Origin: Lingula anatina | Taxonomy: Eukaryota > Brachiopoda > Lingulata > Lingulida > Lingulidae | Assembly (NCBI RefSeq): GCF_001039355.2 | Contig: NW_019773606.1 | Span: 1-56,429 of the forward strand | Direction of reading: 5' to 3' | DNA: 56,429 bases | Part shown: one piece after another, positions 1-12,271 of the stretch | How the letters are laid out: each line of letters begins with the position of its first letter | How positions within the stretch are numbered: the first letter of the stretch is position 1 | Made by a program: the position numbers and the translations under genes | Notes under the pieces: model-generated | Told to the model about the DNA's origin: nothing | What the model saw: the letters and a program-made list of their open reading frames with translations, nothing else | Databases searched by the model: none

Positions 1-979
1 TTTGAAAAGGAGAAATCGTCAAATTCATTCATCTGAAACAGGCAAACTGGTGACAGAATAGGGTCATTGTGAATTTGTTTCATTGCATAAACGAATGAAA
101 ATTGTTCGTCAAATTTAATGGACGCTTGATAAAATAAAGTTTGTTTTTAGTGTCAACAGTTGTGATTGGTGACCCTAAAGTCATGGATGATGGACAGAAA
201 TTGAATCTGAAATTTATCCTCCCTAAATCCTAGAAATTAATTTTAAATAACGAAAAGAGTTTTGCCAACTGCAAACTGTGTAAGCTTTACCTTTTTTCAG
301 TATTTTCTAGAAATTTATCTGTTTTTTGCTGGTTTGCCCTTTTCCAGCTTCCCTTAAAAAGTAACCTGACACTTTTAACCATATTGTCCACAAACAAGTG
401 CTTAGTGACAGGTGTTGTGCACGGTTATTTTGGGTGGTGGAAGCTTAAGGGCATGGTTGGTTATAAGTTATCAGTATTTCCAAAAATATCCAGAACATTA
501 ATTTGCATAACACAAAGGAATTTTTTTATTTAGCGCTGGTAATGAAAAACTTCATGATATCAACTATATTCAAGAGCTGGATTTTATTGACTATTTCTCC
601 CCAGTCCTCCCCTATGATATTTTAATGGCCACTGTAACTTGGCCTCATGTTCCCATAAGGCACTCAGCAATGTAAATCCTTCCGAGCAATGTTGAAGCAA
701 AATTTTAAGTCCAGGCCTCCTACCTCTTTGTCAGTATTTACAGCATTCCAAGGTGAGTTAGCAAACATTTCAAAAATTAATCCCAAGACAATGTGTGTTT
801 CACAAGTAGTTTGTACTTGAACAACAGAGTGCCACAATAGTACTTGTGATCTGGTTGCCACATATATACATGTATATATATAGTCACCAAGTGGGTTGTG
901 TATGTGAAATCTAGGACATGAAAATAGATTGCAGCAATATTGTGGCAAAAAAGGCAATAGAGTTCTAATTTATTTTCAG
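1..979. other. Upstream of PP2D1, no gene seen
   Basis: I see no convincing coding exon on either strand. The two overlapping minus-strand ORFs at 664-1043 have no recognisable domain and lie over AT-rich sequence, so I treat them as chance. A good acceptor (polypyrimidine plus CAG, ending at 979) closes the stretch, so it is probably the last part of a 5' UTR intron of the next gene. Any non-coding first exon could lie here or before the window. Confidence 0.5.
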
Positions 980-1029
980 CTACACCTGAAACTGAGCTTA
1001 GTGAATATCCAGAGAAACCAGATATCACA

Positions 1030-4000
1030 ATGATGTGTGACAAGTGTAAGATATTTGTGGATCTACGTGACTTGAAGGACCACAGGGCCTACCATAACTC
1101 CTTGGAGACCATGAGATATTTTGGAGATGATTACCCTGAAGACCTCCAAGCTTTAGTACAACGAAGGATATTACTTCTTAGAGAATTAAGGTCCGAGTAT
1201 GATGATGGGTTACCACCTGATGCAAAAATGGTTCAAACAATAAACAGTGCTTTTGAACTTCTTAAGTCAGATCTTGAAGATACATATACTGCTTCTAGGC
1301 AAATGGAGGAGAAGATGGAAATAACCTCAGAAGGATTAGGTTTGAACTGTAGACCTAAGTGTGTGCTAGCAATGGGGATGTGTTCTGATAGAAATGAAAG
1401 ATGGAAAAATAGTATGGAGGACTGTAGAGTGTTTCAAGATAGTTTTGGTGAAGATGATAATAAAAGCTATTTTGCCATTTATGATGGACATGGGGGTGCA
1501 TATGCTGCAGAAATGGCTGCTAGTGAACTCCAGTACTATCTCTTAAAAGAGATGCAGAATTTTGATCCAAATGTTCAGTTTGATCACATTTTTACCATGG
1601 ATGAATTGGATGAAAAAGGGTCAAGTAATGGACACAGTTACAGAGGAAAAAGTGGAGGACTATCTGGGAGGAAAAGTCGGGGCCATTCAGAAGCAAAGAA
1701 AAAGAAAGATCCTTACTCAGAAAATATGTCCTCTGCTTTCATTGAGGCCTACTATCAGACAGATCATTATTTATCATTTGGGAAAGACGAGCAATCTAGA
1801 GTGAGGTGGAGTGGATGCTCTGCCTTGACTGTGTTATTGCAGAATACATGTCCAGAGGAGTATGTTCTGCCAGACACCAGGGATCAACCAGAAGTTTCAA
1901 AGCCTGAGCCTCCTAAACAACTTGGGCTTCTCCATTTGGCACATGCAGGTTAGGGATGTATATATACATAACATGGATATTATAATTGTGAAATTATTTT
2001 GCCAGTTCTGATAAAATTATAGAAGTGGTATATAATTTCTGTATGACAGGTCAAGAATTATGGTCAATTGTTCCTCTTTTTAGGCTCTGCATTCATACAA
2101 TTCTGGATAGAAATTGAGGTTCGATAAATATTATTACACAGCGTATAGAAAGTTTGGTCACAAAGCAGGATGATCAAGAAAATAGAAATTTAATAATTTT
2201 ATTGATGTCGATTTCAAATAATGTTTTGCCTTTAGGAAATGTGCAGGCAATACTGGTGCGTGATAACAGGGCCTACCGTTTGACAAGAAACCACACCCCC
2301 ACCAATGACAAGGAAAGAGCCCGGGTTATAAAGGAGGGTAAGGAATACCTGAGACTGCAGTCAAACTTTAATTTGGACAATTTGAAAATAATTTTTTTAC
2401 TGTTTTAACAAAAGATCATAAAATCTCATGGTCTGTAAGTTTTCATTTCATTTTTTTTTTTTTTTTTGCAGTATATACCTTGATGATGATTAATCCTAGC
2501 AAATGCTGCAACAATTTTCCAAAAACTGAAGTTTTAATCACTAATAGATACTCACTTTTTGTCCTAGTCTGTATATTGTAATGTTCTCTCTCTAGGTGGC
2601 TATATCAGTGAAAGTGACAAAAACAAGTTGGTCAATGGGATACTTTTGGCCACCAGAGGGCTTGGTAACCATGGTGATGTCAAATTGAAGAAGTGTGTCC
2701 CATGTGAGCCTTTTACAACTACAGTACCCATTGATCAGTATGCTCAGTTCCTCATCTTAGCTTCACATGGAATTTGGGAGGTGTTCAGTGAAAATGAAGC
2801 AGCAGCTCTTCTTGTTCAAGTAAGTACAAATAGAGTGTTATCATCAGAGGGTTCAAACGTTTTCTGGATTTCATAAAATTGTGAAGTTTTTTCAAAGGAT
2901 GGTGCATACTTTAAAGGGTGAACCCATATCTCAAATTGTTTGATTTTAAGCAATGTACCTACCTACAATTTTGACTTTATAAAGGTTTATTCCTTTTAAT
3001 GCTGACAATTTCTATATGGAAAAGGAACATTCTTGAATCATTTAACATAATTTCATAGCTTTTTCAAGAGCTATAGTTGATAGATTGCGGGAATTTTTTA
3101 ACATTGCTTTTGTAACATTGCTTTTAAAGACTCAACTGAAGTTTGGGAAAAATAAAAAGGTTTGTCTGGTTGCTGAAATTGTATTTGTTTCATTTTCATT
3201 CCTTTTCTTGTTTAATGAATTATGATTACTTTTTTATTTTACTTTTGCAAAGATTTGAATAATTTTTTTTCTTTTTATGTCATTTTCACAATTATTTGAT
3301 TGGTGGTGAAAATAAAATGCTTTCATGCAATGGCAACAAAATAACAAGACTGGACTAAGAAAAGAAGTATTTTGTTGTTTCATTGTTTGCAATCATTTTT
3401 GTTTTGGAAAATTGGATTTTGTATACTCCTTGCTCAGTTATTTTGTTTTGCACTCATGCATTTTAGATACATATTTTTAGAATGAAACTCGGAAAGGTTA
3501 CAAATTTTCTCTCTTTTAATTAGTTTTATTCTCCAGATGCTGTCTGTGCAGAATCCAGTTTTTTTTTCTAATATTTGTTAAATTTATAAACATTGTTTGA
3601 AAATGTCTGACATTTGAATGATTGACATTTTCCAATCACTGCTGGTCTCGGTAGCCTTGAAATGTCAATTATGAGTTGCTTTAAGGAAAAAAAAAACGAC
3701 TAAAGCACTTGTTTTAGGGGAGAATTATAATTTAAATGAAAACAGAAATCAGAATGTATTAATTTTTACTGTTATGTTTAAAGGGATAATAACTCTTCGT
3801 TTTGGCCAAAAAATGAATTTTCCTGGTGTAAACAACAATTTTCCCATACTTACCAATGGTTAATGAATCCACTTATACATTCAAAGTCAGTCCCTGTTTT
3901 TTTTCTAAAAAGTTTGTTTTTTGTTAAAATCTCTTAAGAGATTTTAACAGAGTATAGCCATCAATGGAGGTCACGTGGTCTAAAGACAAGCTCAGATATC

Positions 4001-4849
4001 AGAATAATAGCTATAACTGCCATTTTTGTGGTAAAACAATATATTATATTTCTATGAGTTATTCTCAATGTTTTTATTGTGAAATATAGATCTCATACGA
4101 AGAGTTATTATCCCTTTAAATTTAGTTTTGAAAGCTATACAAGAATATATCTGAAAGTGGTTTTCATGACAAACATGAAAAAACAAAGAGGCCATCAGAA
4201 AAAAAAATTAAGTCTTCTAATTATTTTTCTATTCTAGCTCCTACCATCAAACCAAATCCCAGCACCAAGTGTAGTAAGCACAAGTGTCAACTTACTCCTT
4301 GCTGAATACAATGCGCGTGGACAGTCCAACATGGAGGATATCGATGCAAGTATCTATACTCCAATGTCCAAGGCATATGACCAGCGGAACAAATCCCAGC
4401 AGAGCAACATGAGAAAGTTGTCCTTCAATGATGAAATAAATATAGACAGTGTGTCTGTGACTTCAAAGAAAAGTGCAGGAAAAACCAATGTTATGAACAA
4501 GCAGGCCCAGTCACCGATTCTAGAACAGCATGAGGAAAATAACAAGCCACTGGCTGAGAATCACCTCAAGCCAAATTATGATCCTGATGATATGAGAACT
4601 GAGATTGGTAGTAACACTGGGTATGAGTCTGGACATGAATCAGGGGAGGAGGGAGATGTAGAGTCCATGACGGATTTGTTGTCCATGCCCGGTCAGTCTG
4701 GGCGGTCATCCTTTGCTCTGACCAGGGAGGACATTCAGAGGGACTTTGCGAAAGTCATGTCTGAGAGACTTGTACATGCTGCATTGTTAGCCGGTGCCAA
4801 GGATAATATAACTGCAATGGTGATCTTGTTTCCTGGGTGTGGTTTGTAA
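1030..4849 (+). CDS. PP2D1: PP2C-like domain protein, PP2D1 orthologue, probable pseudophosphatase
   Basis: Coding exons are 1030-1948 (exon opens at 980), 2236-2337, 2596-2819 and 4238-4849, all GT-AG and in frame, giving 618 residues; human PP2D1 is of similar length. I chose the ATG at 1030 because TAG at 958-960 closes the frame upstream of the acceptor; a second ATG follows at once. Near the N-terminus is a single C2H2-like finger (CDKC...H-x3-H). The PP2C fold follows: MED motif, YDGHGG (about residue 153), the strand pair LHLAHAGN, RGLGNHGD, ILASHGIW (about 398) and KDNITAMV near the C-terminus. A lysine-rich insert follows the DGHGG block, and an acidic, low-complexity stretch lies inside the last exon. 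The family normally carries GDSR, DHxP and ASDG; here these read GNVQ, NHTP and ASHG, so three acidic residues are lost while DGHGG and DN remain. Mn/Mg-dependent Ser/Thr phosphatase activity is therefore doubtful. It neighbours EFHB and RAB5, as in vertebrates. Confidence 0.88.
3777..4120. mobile_element. MITE-like element in PP2D1 intron 3
   Basis: A perfect 24-base inverted repeat (TTTAAAGGGATAATAACTCT, then TCGT) occupies 3777-3800 and 4097-4120. It encloses about 300 bases of AT-rich non-coding DNA. The ends can be read as TTAA target duplications (3778-3781 and 4116-4119) around a 334-base element, but the palindromic TTTAAA makes the true ends ambiguous. No transposase is encoded, so it is a non-autonomous element whose superfamily I cannot fix. 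Confidence 0.75.
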
Positions 4850-6398
4850 TCGGTCTGTACATGAACTAATGATATCCCTGTACAGTGAATTCTGAGGTGG
4901 CTTTGAAGGTTCGTGTGGGAAGGAAAGGATAGGTGCTTTTGCTGCTGCTTTCCTTTTTTATGCACACCTCATTGCTGCTGTCAGTTTCTGAAATTATGTG
5001 TCTGAGATATCTAAATTCTTCCGCATCTTCTGGTCAGATATATCAGTGGAGATGGGTGGAGGGTGGTCTGTTGTAAGGAGATGGGGTAGGAATACCAATT
5101 CTGTTTTCCCAAGATTGATGGTTGATTAGAGGGCAAGGCCCATCAAACTTGTTGACAGTGAGTGGAAGGGCAAATTGCTGTGTATGCTATGAGAGCACAG
5201 TCATCAACAAAAAGATTTTTTAAAATCACTGACCTGGTTCTATGTATGGAATATATGATATGGTGGTTGTGTTTTCAGAGTACCGATTGATCCACAGTAT
5301 CTGATAAGGTGGAGGGCCCAAGAAAAAATCTGATTCTTATGGTTGTATTGTAATTGTACAACAATAACTTTGCAGATATAGGGTTAAAATCACTATTGGT
5401 GGTCAGATAAAGTGTTGAGTGATATAATTTTTACATCACATCCAGGATTGGTTGGTGTTTTGCAAGCAGTGTATTATGATCAGAAGTAAATAATGTATCA
5501 GCCAGCTATATATTATGAAGAATCATTTTACACCATTAATTAGAGTGTATCAAGCCAGTTTTTAAATATAATATGATGTATATAGTAATCTTGATTTCTT
5601 TTCTTTTTATGTCTGTGATTTTGTTCAGTGATTCTGCCCACCTTCTTAAGGTCTGTAATTTAAAACGGTTTTTTAAACATATTTTGTTTTTGTTAAGAGT
5701 ATATGCATGACAATTTTTTTGATTCTTTATGTACAGGTCAAATTCTTTCCCCATATAGATGAATCAGATGTTTTTTATTGGAATTGAATGTTTTTTAATG
5801 GCGGTTATACAATATNGAACTAAGAGCTATTGAACTTTGTAAGACTGACATTTTGAATAATACAGAAGCTTTATTTACATTTTTACAGTTGTGGCACTTT
5901 TTATGGTCTGCTTAATGTGTAAAAATTGCAGTAATACCCAACAATGTAAAAAACAATACACTGATAGTCTACATCAAAACTGGTAAAAGTGCAATATAAA
6001 TGTTTCAGCAAATTACAATTAAAACTGAATAACATTTTAAAATGGTGAGTATCAAGTTTATATTGATATGTCACAGAGAATAACAACAAAATTATAAAGC
6101 TAACATTATTGCTTTATGTTAGTAAACAAGGGTTGGCACAAGAAACTTGTCTGACATATACAGCAAGATACCCATACAATGGCAATATATATGAACCCTA
6201 AACTTAAATACTAATCTGTAAATGTTTTAAAATGATATGTGATACACCTACAAAATTTAGATGGTTTTTATCTTTTTCGCTTGATAAACATACAGTAAAA
6301 ATTCCCCATGTTCATTCATTAGCATGCGCAAAATATCAGTTCAATGGAAGTAGACGTGATTTCAGTTTTTCTAAGGACTGCTTCATTGTGTTTGTGAT
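4850..6398. other. Convergent 3' region of PP2D1 and EFHB
   Basis: This holds the 3' UTR of PP2D1 and, on the other strand, that of EFHB; the two genes converge here. I see no further gene. The minus-strand ORFs at 5536-5754 and 5901-6089 are AT-rich with no domain. One N lies at 5816. Confidence 0.6.
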
Positions 6399-9300
6399 TT
6401 ATGACTGCAACTGAGCTGCCTGAATCTCATCTAACACACCTCTGAAGGACTCAACACTGACGTGCCCCTTGGGATGCCTTTGAGATGCCATTTTCCATAA
6501 GTCATCAAATGTATCGAGTGTCATCTTGACTCCAATATTTGTAAAAATTTCTTTGATCTGCAATCACAAGAAAATCTGTTTTAAAATTCAATCATTATTT
6601 TTTTGTCATGATTAGACAAAATTTCTTTAATGGGCAAAAATAAATAAATAAATTAATAAATAAATAAATAATAAATTTAGGATTGATGTTTACTGTTTGC
6701 TTGACAGTTCAAATTTTAATTACCTCTTCTTTTGGTCTTGGAAGGAGGAAATCTTTTTCATGCACCCCCTGAACACTGTAAATGGAAGGATTTAGAAGGC
6801 CATAGGCATCAGACTCATCTCCATAATTTTTGGTATCATCAATTCTTCTGATACGTGGAACCGGAATGTCTGATCTTATTGTTGGAACTCCATAGGAACG
6901 GTAGTCTGAAAAATAACAGTTGCAAAATATAATAAATAACATTTCTCATATTTTGCCATCAGAAAAGTAAAATGGATCAAGGCATTATGGTTAAGATTGT
7001 TTGTAGTAATTAATATCATAAAAGTTTCATTCAGAGAGAACATTAAGAGTTTAAAATTTACCTTTTGTGGACAATCCTCCAACAACTGCACTGATAACGG
7101 ATGAACTTGTTTTCTGTTGAGTTATAGCATCGTCTATTTGTTTTTGCAGTCTCCTTGGGGTGCTAGCTCTGCTCTGGGGACTCTTGGGTACCAAATCTTT
7201 ATCTTCTACCACTGCATTAGAAGTGTGTGCTGTTTCATCTGTAAGAAAAAAAAAATAATTACATAACTAAATAAGATTTTAATTGCTTTTACTCTGCTGT
7301 TATTGGATATACCTGTGGTTTGCTTGCATCTACTGCTATCAATTACAGAGCAACTATCAATTTTTTCTGCTCTAAGTAACCTACCTTTTTTGTCAGGAAA
7401 TCCGCTTGGCAGTTTGTCTTTCCAGTTGAGGAAGTTGGCAAATTCCACATAGTCAATAAAACCATCTTTATTTGCATCACAGCAATCCATTAATTGAACC
7501 AACAGTTCTGGCTCCACAGGCAGGTTGAACTGGGCACACACCTCATGGAGGTTGTTGATATCAATTTTACCAGTTCCATCCTGAAACATGACAAAAAATT
7601 GCAATTTAAAACCTTGCTTGGTCTAACTATTACATTTTCTTTCAGGTAGTTCTTTTTGCCATACTGCAAGTTACCACAAATTAGCACTTCATATGAAAAC
7701 GATTGTAAATGAAAAAATTGTGGCATACTTGCATTTGTAGTCAAAAGGTTGAAATTAAGATCCTTGAAAAAGAAATTGGTAAGTCAATTACGTACCTTGT
7801 CATAAAATTTGAAAGCATGCAGCAAGTTCTCAAAACTGTGGTAGTTGGCCTTCTTCAAATGTTGCCTGATTGCTGCCAGCACTCCACGCTGCCTGTCTTT
7901 TCCTCTCAGATATTCTCCTGGCACTCGTCCATGCATTAAGTCACCAGCTCCATAGGTATCTGGCTTGACAAGGATACCAAAGGTGTGGTCTGGTGGGACA
8001 CGCAATGTGTCTTTAATCCTAATAGAAAAATTGGACAAAAATTAAATCAGTGGATAAAAATATTACTCAGAGAAATTTCAATATACAGATGTATATTGTT
8101 AATTTTAAAAGGGTTAAAACATGAAAAAAATATCATTTTTGTCCTTTTTTAACATTTAAAATGACATAATCAAACTTTACTATCATCAGCTAGAGGGGTG
8201 CCTTGAAGTTTTTTAAAGAATATTTAGAAGTCTTCACTGTCTTTTTTGATAATACTTTTTAGCACACTGAATAATAAAATAAAGAGAGCAAAAATAGATA
8301 TACTTACGGATCATGAACTTGACCCAACTGTGGCTCTGTTCTTTCTCTGAAGTCATCAACTCTTTTGGACACAATTTTGGCAGCCTTCTCACTCTGCAGC
8401 TCATGCAGCCACTTCAAGGACTTCTTAGTGAGTCCTCCTGTGTTATCATGTGGGGTGGGAACACCATACAATTTCATTTTACCATAGTTTGGTGGGGCAT
8501 ATTTTCTGTCCTTTGATTCACCAACCAAATAATCTCGATGGGATTTTCTGTACAAATCTCTTCCAACCTCTGACTCTTCTTCTACCTGAAGAGGTGACTT
8601 GTTTGGGTTTATCAGAATACCAGCTCCAATATCTGAAACACAAGAAGTGGTGTCATTAATAATGTGAGACTTTCTGTTCAATTCTTTAACTGTCTTATTC
8701 CTATATAAGTGGAGCTCTAAATATTTATCTATTCATGATCTGATAAGACATATGAATGAAGCAACATTTGTTTGATTTGCAGTAGTAACTGTTGTCAACA
8801 CCCACTTATTAATGTCATTCTATATCTAAACTCACCTCTTTCAGTAAGAATACCAAAAGTAACATTGTCTACATCAAGGCCCTCTGGGAAGCCTGGTTTC
8901 TGATCATGAGATTTCCCAAGTGGTCCTCTCCTGTGACTAGCATACAACTGCTCCTTCTTTTGGTTCAGCTTGTACTTAAATAATGTTAATGGCTGAGGGT
9001 TGAGTAACTTCCCAGCAGCAATAGAAGGCTGTGCCACCAGTCCATGGGTCATGTCAGCTGCCCATCTCAAATGTGGATCATATGCCTTGCCATAAAATAC
9101 GGATGGCTTGCCTGCATCTGGGCGAAGAGTGGCCCTAAACCTGCGTACTGATTCTGGAGATAGTGGCTGAAATACACATGAAGTGAAGGTTAACAAAGTA
9201 ATTTGAAAACCATTTAGATGTAAGTATGTCATATTAAAAGATTAAATTTTAACATTCAAAGCTTTATCAAATACCTGAGTGCTATAAGAACAAAAATAAA

Positions 9301-9879
9301 TCAAAACAACTGTAACTAATTGATATGACTTATGTTAATTGAAGCTCCTTGTATCAAACTGTTATGTAAGAATATTAAAATTTTCACCCCTTGAATGAAA
9401 ATATAGCGTTGGCAAATTCTGATGCATCACTGGTTTATCTTATTTAAAACTCAATTAAATGTTTATTACACAAAAATTAATAACTCACCCTTGCTGGTGG
9501 TGTTAGACACTGATAGGCAGAATCTCCTGTTGCTGTTAATTTACCAGCCTACAATGTAATATATCATTTGATAATTGTGTAATTCTAACAATATATATGC
9601 CGGCAATATGTACCGGTATATTAGACATTTGTTAAAATAAAAAGAAAAAAGAGATATTTCAAATGAAAAAAAAATATATATATAAAAATGATATTGCCAT
9701 CATTAAGGCGATCATTTAAAACTAAAGAAAAGTACATATTTTTCTCAACTTACTGCTGAAATATCTGGATTTCTGTCTCTGTATTTCCCTGCATAAATGC
9801 TCTGTGTTACTATGTTAGGCAGCTTCAGTTGATCGCCGCTTTGGGAGACAGCTGGCTTCGTTTCTGCCTCTGTTGTCAT
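6399..9879 (-). CDS. EFHB: EF-hand domain family member B (EFHB / CFAP21)
   Basis: Nine exons on the minus strand: 9754-9879, 9489-9548, 8836-9166, 8308-8632, 7796-8018, 7385-7580, 7062-7238, 6724-6905 and 6399-6557. They sum to 1779 bases, a closed frame of 592 residues; human EFHB is longer (about 830), mostly at the N-terminus. The protein begins MTTEAETK. Two EF-hands are visible: a first loop DKDGTGKIDINN (about 354-365), which lacks the usual final Glu, and a canonical loop DANKDGFIDYVE (about 390-401). Repeated blocks such as VTFGILTERG and HTFGILVKPDTYGAGDLM alternate with charged segments, as in EFHB. The family is a microtubule inner protein of ciliary and flagellar doublets and has also been linked to calcium entry. 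It is head to head with RAB5. Family identity is firm; individual exon edges are hand-called but mutually consistent in phase. Confidence 0.92.
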
Positions 9880-10601
9880 TATTTCATTTACTGTATCACG
9901 TATAATCAGGTTTGTAGAGTTCCTTTAAACCGTTTCAATGTTCCTACAAGGCAGACTAATAGATGCGCCTTGAGCTTTGTGCTACAACTTCAACAAAACA
10001 CACCAAGGTAGTTCCCAACCAAAACACATTTGTTTGACCTATCCCATGGCAACCAGGTCAAGGTGAAGGTTAAGTTATATGAAATATTAAAAAAGTGATA
10101 TAGATAATATTTACAGTGATTTTCTATTCTTATTGATATTTGTTTAATTTGAGAGAGTTGTGATTATTTTCAAAGTTGAAATATTAAAAAATTGACTTTC
10201 CTGTTTCTTTCATCGAGATTTTTATTCTATTTCCGGATTGACATCACTTCATGGGGTTTTCATTGGCTGTCCATGGACAGGCCACATCACAAGCTCAGTC
10301 CCCTTTTAGCAAATAATCCGAAAAAAGAATAAAGCTTTTTGATTTTCAATAAAAGCTGTCATTCCATTAGTTTTGAGTGTAGGGAACACAATTCCTACGA
10401 TAATACATTGCATTTGAATTTCTTAAACAGAAAAACGTATTTCCATACGCGCGGATGGATATATTTTTTCGCAAGTAGTGCAATGTACCATCAGAGGGTG
10501 GAACGAAGTAGTGAATATCCAATATTTTGATATAGTGACCCATACTTTTCCCAAGGTCAGAATCAAGCTTACTTTAATCCATCAACAGGAAATAGTCTTT
10601 G
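9880..10601. promoter_or_regulatory. Shared EFHB/RAB5 promoter region and RAB5 non-coding exon 1
   Basis: This lies between the EFHB start codon (9879, minus) and the donor of a RAB5 5' UTR exon (TTTG|GTGAGT, exon end 10601, plus). With both genes leaving it in opposite directions it must hold both promoters. I see no convincing TATA box, and the transcription starts are not defined by sequence alone. The short plus ORFs here have no support. Confidence 0.6.
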
Positions 10602-12215
10602 GTGAGTATGCTTTGATTTAAGCTGTAGCATTAATTGAAACTATCTCGCTTTTGATTGAAATTCAACGTCATATTAGAAGGGTGTTCAATACGACAGTGT
10701 CCTGGGTCTGGGGGATGATGGGAGATGATGGTGCGAAAATATGCGGAAAGCCAAGATAAGAAGCTTCCTTAAATAGAATTGCTTCTTTTTACACATTTAA
10801 TATGGATTGCCCACATTTATGACCGTTTTTCTCTTCTTATTGAATAGATCATATCGCCTCTTTTAATTGGTGCTATGCACAAGGGCCACACGAGCCTTTG
10901 GGTAAAAATATCAGATGATGTTGTGACGTTATGTTATGTATGAGTATGATGCGTCACGACTTTCAGTGTCTTTAAATGATCTTTCTTGTATATGGTACAA
11001 TCAAGTTAATGGAGGGTCATAGACACCAGATAAACATATCTAACCTGATAGTTGCTTTTTAATAATAATAATAATAATATTTCTTATATCTTAAGAGATC
11101 ACTTAGAAGACAAAGCCAAATTGAGGTCACAGTGAGGCCATTTCAATAGCCTCTACAGTATGACTTTGTAACCCCATACGACAAAAGGGCACTTGGATAA
11201 CTGTTATCACCTGAAAATTTGTGCTGAAGTGCCAAATGCCAAAAGCCTTTAATCATACAAGTGCACTTAGCATGTCAAAAATGTTTTCTCTTTATCATTG
11301 TGCTATTTCCTCTTTCTTTATAATGCAAGTGATATTTACTGAAAAGTAGTCTTTCAGTGTTGTGGTTTAACTTCCAGTGCTAACTGTCATGTCTCCAAAT
11401 TTGTAGAATGAGGTCAGTATATATATAAAACCATGACATTTGACACAGAACTGACAAGTTGAAGTGGTGTTTTCAGTAAGCGGCAAGCCTCACATCTGTC
11501 AAGTGACATGGGCTTTGGTTGTATTGATTACATTAGAACAGTACCTTAATATAAACATGATAAATATATTTTGTAAGTAATTAAAAAATATTAGTTTACA
11601 ATTTTGTTGAGTGCTCCTATGATGACTGGATAATATACGGCAGCTATCATTATTAAAAAAGATAAACCATAATCTTTAACATTCTTTTACCAGCATATTA
11701 AGTCAAATACATTGTTTTACTAATAGAGATACTGTGCATTTGTTGTCTGTGAATAAGTCACATAATCAAGAAATTATATGTTATGATGAGCATTGACATT
11801 GAAGTCATTCAGTATTTGCCATACCATCCAATGACATCAGGGTCAGCTCAGTGGCAGTGCATCTGTTGAAATCTTTTAGTTTTACATGCAAGTACTAATA
11901 ATCACATAGTATGGTACATTTAAAGCAGCAAATGCACTTCATTCAACTTGTGTCTAGATTTATTCCAAAACGGAGGGCATTTTTCATTGTTCAGTTAGGT
12001 TGTTGTTTTAAAGTTTGGGTTGCTGTCAAATGACAGTAGTTCATTTTTTAATGTCAGTGTAAAAAAATAATACACAAGTTTGAAAGATTTGATGTTTCAT
12101 TTCAATGTTTTATTAGTCAAGTTGGATGGTATTTTAATAGTAAGGATGAAAACCACTGCATGCACATTCAAATGTTCAGTCTATATTTAAAAGAGAACTT
12201 TCTTTTTTTTTTCAG
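10602..12215 (+). other. RAB5 intron 1, no gene seen
   Basis: The 5' UTR intron runs from GTGAGT at 10602 to a strong poly-T/CAG acceptor ending at 12215. An (ATA)n microsatellite sits near 11060-11079. I see no coding exon or mobile element. Confidence 0.6.
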
Positions 12216-12271
12216 GATTAGTCATCATTTGGAAAACCATCATCTGAACTCTTTGTTTACACTAAAGACTG

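Noticed and set aside
664-1043. Two overlapping minus-strand ORFs at the window start
   Set aside because: AT-rich, no domain, no splice context, and one overlaps the PP2D1 exon acceptor.
8313-8659. Plus-strand ORFs over an EFHB exon
   Set aside because: Shadows of the well-supported minus-strand exon 8308-8632.
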